In this document: piece by piece, positions 13,127 through 16,013 of the stretch
Position numbering within the stretch: the stretch's first letter is position 1
How the letters are laid out: each line of letters starts with the position of its first letter
DNA from: Pseudomonadota bacterium
GTDB taxonomy: Bacteria > Pseudomonadota > Gammaproteobacteria > Burkholderiales > Burkholderiaceae_D
Direction of reading: 5' to 3'
DNA length: 16,013 bases
Assembly (NCBI GenBank): GCA_023392035.1
Contig: JAEVZY010000392.1
Span: 1 to 16,013, forward strand
The notes under the pieces: model-generated
Told to the model about the DNA's origin: nothing
What the model saw: the letters and a program-made list of their open reading frames with translations, nothing else
Database searches by the model: none
Made by a program: the position numbers and the translations under genes

Positions 13127-13954
13127 ATGCAAACCATCGAGAACAACGCAGTGCGCGCCGCCGAGGCGCAACGCAGCTGGCATCCCGCGACTTCCGCATG
13201 GCAAGGCAAGACACGCTTGTGGACCGAACTGGCTGATGTGTGTCGCCTGCTGCGCATCAACCTGGTGCCAGCCCTGGGCGGCCTGGCCGATGAGGAATTC
13301 CGTTTCCAGAACCTGCAGTTCAAGACCGGCCAGCGCATCTACACGCTGGGACAGTCCTTCGACAGTTTCTATCTCGTGAACTCCGGTTTCGTCAAAACCG
13401 TGGCAGTGGACGACCAAGGCACGGAACAGGTGCTGGGATTTCCGATGAAGGGCGACCTGTTTGGCATCGACGGCATCTACAGCAAGAAATACGAGACTGA
13501 AGCCGTGGCGCTCTCCAATTGCGACATCATCGTGATTCCGTTCCGCAAGTTCGTGGCGCTCGGCCGTGCCCATCCGGAACTGGAGACGGAGATTTATCGC
13601 GTCATGAGCCGCGAGCTGGTGCGTGAGCAGAACATGCTGTCCATGCTGGGCTCGCTGAGTTCGGAAGCGCGGGTGGCGCGCTTTCTGGTGAACCTGTCGG
13701 ACCGCTTCACCGAGATGGGCTATTCGGGGCGCGAGTTCAGCCTGCGCATGACCCGCCATGAGATCGGCAGCTACCTAGGCATGACCCTGGAGACGGTGTC
13801 GCGCACGCTGTCCGCATTCAATGAGATTGGCCTGATCAGCATTAACCAGCGCGAGCTGGTGCTCAAGGATGTGCAAGCCTTGCGCACTCTGCGCCGGCTG
13901 CCGCCGTCGCGCGCACGCAGGCTGCGTCCGAAAAAAGCCGCCGCTGTCATCTGA
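13127..13954 (+). CDS. Crp/Fnr-family transcription regulator without FNR cluster cysteines
   Basis: 275 residues. ATG at 13127 follows AAGAGACGAG; upstream codons in frame are not protein-like. A cyclic-nucleotide-type sensor barrel covers about 55-145 (LQFKTGQRIYTLGQSFDSFYLV, then MKGDLFGIDGI), followed by the dimer helix and a winged helix. The DNA-recognition region MTRHEIGSYLGMTLETVSR (208-226) is FNR-like, with Glu222, Ser225 and Arg226 matching the residues that read TTGAT half-sites. FNR needs four cysteines for its 4Fe-4S cluster; here only Cys39 and Cys132 exist, so it is unlikely to sense oxygen that way. The barrel also lacks the usual cAMP-contact pattern. It is probably an FixK/Dnr-like regulator with another signal. 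The basic C-terminus (SRARRLRPKKAA) is an extension. Targets are unknown. Confidence 0.9.
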   Translation: MQTIENNAVRAAEAQRSWHPATSAWQGKTRLWTELADVCRLLRINLVPALGGLADEEFRFQNLQFKTGQRIYTLGQSFDSFYLVNSGFVKTVAVDDQGTEQVLGFPMKGDLFGIDGIYSKKYETEAVALSNCDIIVIPFRKFVALGRAHPELETEIYRVMSRELVREQNMLSMLGSLSSEARVARFLVNLSDRFTEMGYSGREFSLRMTRHEIGSYLGMTLETVSRTLSAFNEIGLISINQRELVLKDVQALRTLRRLPPSRARRLRPKKAAAVI

Positions 13955-13977
13955 GCACGGAACCCGGCGCCCTGGCC

Positions 13978-14005
13978 GCCCTCGAATGCCCATGCGGGCG
14001 AGGGC
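13978..14005 (+). terminator. Possible stem-loop after the Crp/Fnr gene
   Basis: GCCCTCG (13978-13984) pairs with CGAGGGC (13999-14005), with a second short CCC/GGG stem inside the loop. It starts 23 bases after the Crp/Fnr stop. Only short T-stretches follow further on, so termination efficiency is uncertain. Confidence 0.4.
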
Positions 14006-14049
14006 GGGCCGTCCGCTTTCTTCGTGAGCAGCCTGCCGGGGGAAGTGCG

Positions 14050-14256
14050 ATGCAGACGACGCGGGTTTCAGCGCTGGAAGTGCAAGTGGGCGAGATCATC
14101 TACCGTTTCGACGATACCGGCACTGCCGATGGCTTCGATCAGGCCATCCGCGATGACTTGGGAGTCGGCCACGCCACGCTGGACCACCCCTGGCGCGACA
14201 GCCGTTCGGCCAACAGGGTCCGCGCTGCGTCGCAGCCGCCCTCCGGCGCTGCCTGA
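14050..14256 (+). CDS. Small ORF of unknown function (68 residues)
   Basis: I do not recognise this product. The ATG at 14050 has a purine-rich GGGGGAAG just upstream, a plausible ribosome-binding site. The first 55 residues read like a real soluble protein (MQTTRVSALEVQVGEIIYRF, then DDTGTADGFDQAIRDDLGVG) with balanced composition; the last 20 (RVRAASQPPSGAA) look less constrained. No signal peptide or membrane segment. It lies downstream of the Crp/Fnr gene and convergent with the GGDEF gene. A different-frame ORF from 14024 in the same place is arginine/serine-rich and is less credible. Confidence 0.5.
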   Translation: MQTTRVSALEVQVGEIIYRFDDTGTADGFDQAIRDDLGVGHATLDHPWRDSRSANRVRAASQPPSGAA

Positions 14257-14287
14257 TACCCGGCGGGGGATCAAGGCAAGCGCCCGC

Positions 14288-15259
14288 TCAGGCCAGTTGC
14301 TTGCGCTTTTGCCGTTGACGCTCGTACATGGCCATGTCGGCCGCGCCCAGCAGACCCGTCACCGACGGATGCACTTCGGGCTGGTATTGCAGCGTCCCGG
14401 CGCTGTACGACAGGTCATAGCCGCGGCCTGACCCGAGGTTGTATTCCGCCAGGGCCGCATTCAGGCGGCCAAGGGCGTGCTGCGCCTTGTCCTCGCTGGT
14501 GTCGGTCATCAGGACCACGAACTCGTCGTCGCCCAGGCGCGCAATAACGTCCGAGGCGCGGAAGGTCTGGATCATCAGGCGACCCAGCGTGGTCAGGGCC
14601 AGGTCGCCCTCGGCCCGGCCAAAACGCTGGTTGATCTGCTGCATGCCGTCCACATTGAAGGACAGCAGCGTGGCCGGCTTGCCGAAGCGACGGCAGATGT
14701 TGAGCGCATGCTGGGCCAGTTCTTCAAAGCCGCTGCGGTTGGAAAGGTGAGTGAGCGGATCCATGTTGCCAAGCCGCTTGCCTTCCAGTTCCTGTTCCGC
14801 CAGGCGCGCCAGGTCGCGCAACAAGGCGCAATCGTCGGCATCCAGTTCGCGCGGCTCCACGCCCGCCAGGGTCAGGGCTCCGACCTTGATGCCGCTTTTC
14901 ACGGTCAGCGGGCAGGCGGCGTAAAAGCGCAGCGGCCGCTCGCCCAGTTTGTGGGGATGGTCCTGGAAGCGTTCTTCCTGCTCGGTGTCGCTGACCACCA
15001 TCACATCGTCGTGGTGCAGGGCATGGGCCAGCAGGGACAGCTCCAGCGGCACTTCCCGGTGCGCCAGGCCAACGCTGGATTTGTGCCATTCGCGCTGCGT
15101 ATCCAGAAAGGAAATGCTGGCCGCGCCCACGCCGAACATGCGTTGCGCCAGGCGCGTGATGCGGTCGAAACGCTCTTCGGGCGCGCTGTCGAGCAGACGC
15201 AAGGCCTTCAAGGCCTGTTCGCGCTGGCGTGCTTTGGGCAGGGTGGGGGCGGATTTCAT
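14288..15259 (-). CDS. GAF-GGDEF protein with degenerate active site (probable c-di-GMP receptor)
   Basis: 323 residues, soluble, with a GAF sensor domain (about 25-155; FDRITRLAQRMFGVGAASIS at its start, FYAACPLTVKSGIKVGALTL in the core) and a GGDEF domain (about 165-320; NMDPLTHLSNRSGFEEL at its start). The active-site motif reads GDDEF (243-247) instead of GGDEF, and the first metal-binding Asp of the DxD motif is Asn202 (FNVDGMQQIN). The inhibitory site RxxD is intact five residues before (Arg234, Asp237). This pattern favours a protein that binds c-di-GMP rather than making it. The start ATG at 15259 is chosen for the adjacent GAGGAAA ribosome-binding site; codons further upstream are antisense to the next gene. 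That site is buried in a perfect hairpin in the message. The substrate of the GAF domain is unknown. Confidence 0.9.
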   Translation of the reverse strand: MKSAPTLPKARQREQALKALRLLDSAPEERFDRITRLAQRMFGVGAASISFLDTQREWHKSSVGLAHREVPLELSLLAHALHHDDVMVVSDTEQEERFQDHPHKLGERPLRFYAACPLTVKSGIKVGALTLAGVEPRELDADDCALLRDLARLAEQELEGKRLGNMDPLTHLSNRSGFEELAQHALNICRRFGKPATLLSFNVDGMQQINQRFGRAEGDLALTTLGRLMIQTFRASDVIARLGDDEFVVLMTDTSEDKAQHALGRLNAALAEYNLGSGRGYDLSYSAGTLQYQPEVHPSVTGLLGAADMAMYERQRQKRKQLA

Positions 15260-15260
15260 G

Positions 15261-15286
15261 GCTAATTTCCTCGCGGAAATTCTAGC
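15261..15286 (-). promoter_or_regulatory. Hairpin that buries the ribosome-binding site of the GGDEF gene
   Basis: In the minus-strand message, AAUUUCC and GGAAAUU form a perfect 7-base-pair stem capped by the GNRA-type tetraloop GCGA. Three further pairs (GCU with AGC) follow after a 2-base bulge. The 3' arm contains the Shine-Dalgarno GGAAA and ends one base before the AUG at 15259. The AU-rich stem is unusual for this GC-rich DNA and could act as a temperature- or ligand-sensitive switch. Confidence 0.55.
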
Positions 15287-15379
15287 ACCGCATAGGGAAT
15301 AGGGTGGTTTTTTGTGCGAATGACGGCACGTCTTTTGCTCCTTTGGCATCGGCTTAAAACGACAACCAAGAGGTGAGAC

Positions 15380-15778
15380 ATGCGAATTCTTTCCCAAACG
15401 GCGCTTTTTACCATGCTCCTTGCCATTTTTACCGGCACGGCCTGGGCCAAGTTGCCACCGCCAACTCCGGAAGAGCAGGCCAAGGCTGCGGCGGCCAAGG
15501 AAAAGGCGGCTGAGGATGCGGAGAAGGCAAAGGCGCTGCTGGAAAAGGCGCAGGACCGCGTGGTGCAGGTATATCGCTCGCAACATCCGGCGGGGAGCAA
15601 GAGCCGGGGCGCGTCCACTGACGAGCGGACCGAGGTCCCGGCGGCGGCTCTCAACAGCCGGCCGCTTGAAAAAGCCGGAGCCTACAGCGAGGCGGTGACA
15701 CCGCAAAGCGCGGGCGGTGCCAGCCAAGGCACGGCGGCCCCGTCGGCCGCCGCCCCGCAGCATCAATCCACGCGCTGA
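15380..15778 (+). CDS. Small secreted or periplasmic Ala/Lys/Glu-rich protein
   Basis: 132 residues. The N-terminus is a clear Sec signal peptide: MRILSQTALFTMLLAIFTGT followed by AWA at 21-23, with cleavage before KLPPPTP. Residues 31-60 are a charged Ala/Lys/Glu helix (EEQAKAAAAKEKAAEDAEKA) likely to form a coiled coil, and the C-terminal half is Ala/Ser/Gln-rich and probably disordered. The ribosome-binding site AGAGGTGAG precedes the ATG. Similar short alanine-rich periplasmic proteins are common in Burkholderiales and unstudied as far as I know. It is divergent from the GGDEF gene, sharing a 120-base intergenic region. There are no cysteines for a lipoprotein anchor. Function unknown. 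Confidence 0.8.
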   Translation: MRILSQTALFTMLLAIFTGTAWAKLPPPTPEEQAKAAAAKEKAAEDAEKAKALLEKAQDRVVQVYRSQHPAGSKSRGASTDERTEVPAAALNSRPLEKAGAYSEAVTPQSAGGASQGTAAPSAAAPQHQSTR

Positions 15779-15796
15779 GCGACGCGCGCCCGCTCT

Positions 15797-16013
15797 TCAG
15801 CCCAGCATGATGCCCAGCAGGACCAGGGTGGCTACTGCGCTCAGGAACAGGTAGCCCGAGGCCTGGCGCAATGCGCTGGCCGGTCGCAGCCGGCGGATCG
15901 AGTCGGCCCACGCATGGCGCGACTGCGCATGGACCGTGCGCTGGGCCCGGGCCGCCATCGGCGGCATGGGTTGGGGATCGAGCCCGGGCGGCGGGCCGGG
16001 GGGAGCGTTCAAC
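15797..16013 (-). CDS. C-terminal part of a membrane protein (5' end outside window)
   Basis: The frame is open to the window edge. The visible 71 codons start with a proline-rich stretch (NAPPGPPPGLDPQPMPPM), then a basic segment (RAQRTVHAQSRHAW, SIRRLRPASALRQ) and a single hydrophobic helix near the very C-terminus (GYLFLSAVATLVLLGIMLG). This looks like a cytoplasmic protein or domain with a C-terminal membrane anchor. I do not recognise the family. A start inside the window (TTG at 16012 or an ATG at the PMPPM segment) cannot be excluded but no clear ribosome-binding site supports one. It is convergent with the small secreted protein gene, 18 bases apart. Confidence 0.55.
   Translation of the reverse strand, partial: LNAPPGPPPGLDPQPMPPMAARAQRTVHAQSRHAWADSIRRLRPASALRQASGYLFLSAVATLVLLGIMLG

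Noticed and set aside
14024..14431. Alternative-frame ORF (135 codons) across the small gene and the end of the GGDEF gene
   Set aside because: Arg/Ser/Pro-rich and overlaps the 3' part of a certain minus-strand gene; the 68-residue frame has the better ribosome-binding site and composition.
14477..15265. Plus-strand open frame (262 codons) opposite the GAF-GGDEF gene
   Set aside because: Antisense shadow; the minus strand carries GAF and GGDEF motifs.
1..16013. Search for CRISPR arrays, insertion sequences, integrases and attachment sites
   Set aside because: No spaced repeat array, transposase, integrase or flanking duplication was seen; the region looks like ordinary chromosome.

Overview
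The window is GC-rich, densely coded DNA typical of a betaproteobacterium. The gene styles (a five-gene branched-chain ABC transporter, a split YeeE pair, a Crp/Fnr regulator without cluster cysteines) suggest Burkholderiales, perhaps Oxalobacteraceae such as Herbaspirillum. That placement is inference; no rRNA or other marker gene is present.

Bases 1-8578 read as one block on the + strand: an aldehyde dehydrogenase (5' end outside the window), a divergent gamma-glutamyltranspeptidase-like Ntn hydrolase, a CoxG-type SRPBCC protein, a complete branched-chain-type ABC importer (binding protein, two permeases, two ATPases) and an L-aspartate dehydrogenase. Start and stop codons overlap at several junctions, and a strong intrinsic terminator follows the last gene. 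The content looks like a catabolic operon: import of a small nitrogenous compound, oxidation, amide cleavage, aldehyde oxidation, and amino-group handling through aspartate/oxaloacetate. CoxG proteins normally travel with molybdenum hydroxylases, so such genes may lie upstream.

Bases 8640-10440 hold a stand-alone degenerate receiver protein (+), then a minus-strand operon of two half-size YeeE/YedE sulfur-transport proteins and a DUF6494-type small protein. Upstream of that operon is a cluster of CATATGC operator-like repeats. Bases 10441-10743 are non-coding and structured, ending in an intrinsic terminator only 15 bases before an FtsH-like AAA+/M41 protease gene.

Bases 12697-14256 hold a terminator, a small conserved-looking protein, a Crp/Fnr regulator with palindromes in its leader, and another small ORF. 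Bases 14288-15259 (minus) encode a GAF-GGDEF protein whose active site is degenerate but whose c-di-GMP inhibitory site is intact. Its ribosome-binding site sits inside a perfect hairpin. The window closes with a small secreted Ala/Lys-rich protein (+) and the C-terminal part of a membrane protein (minus).

The best leads for something new are the GGT-like/CoxG/AspDH catabolic operon, the sequestered ribosome-binding site of the degenerate GGDEF gene, the repeat-controlled YeeE-DUF6494 operon, and the structured leader of the second FtsH-like protease.
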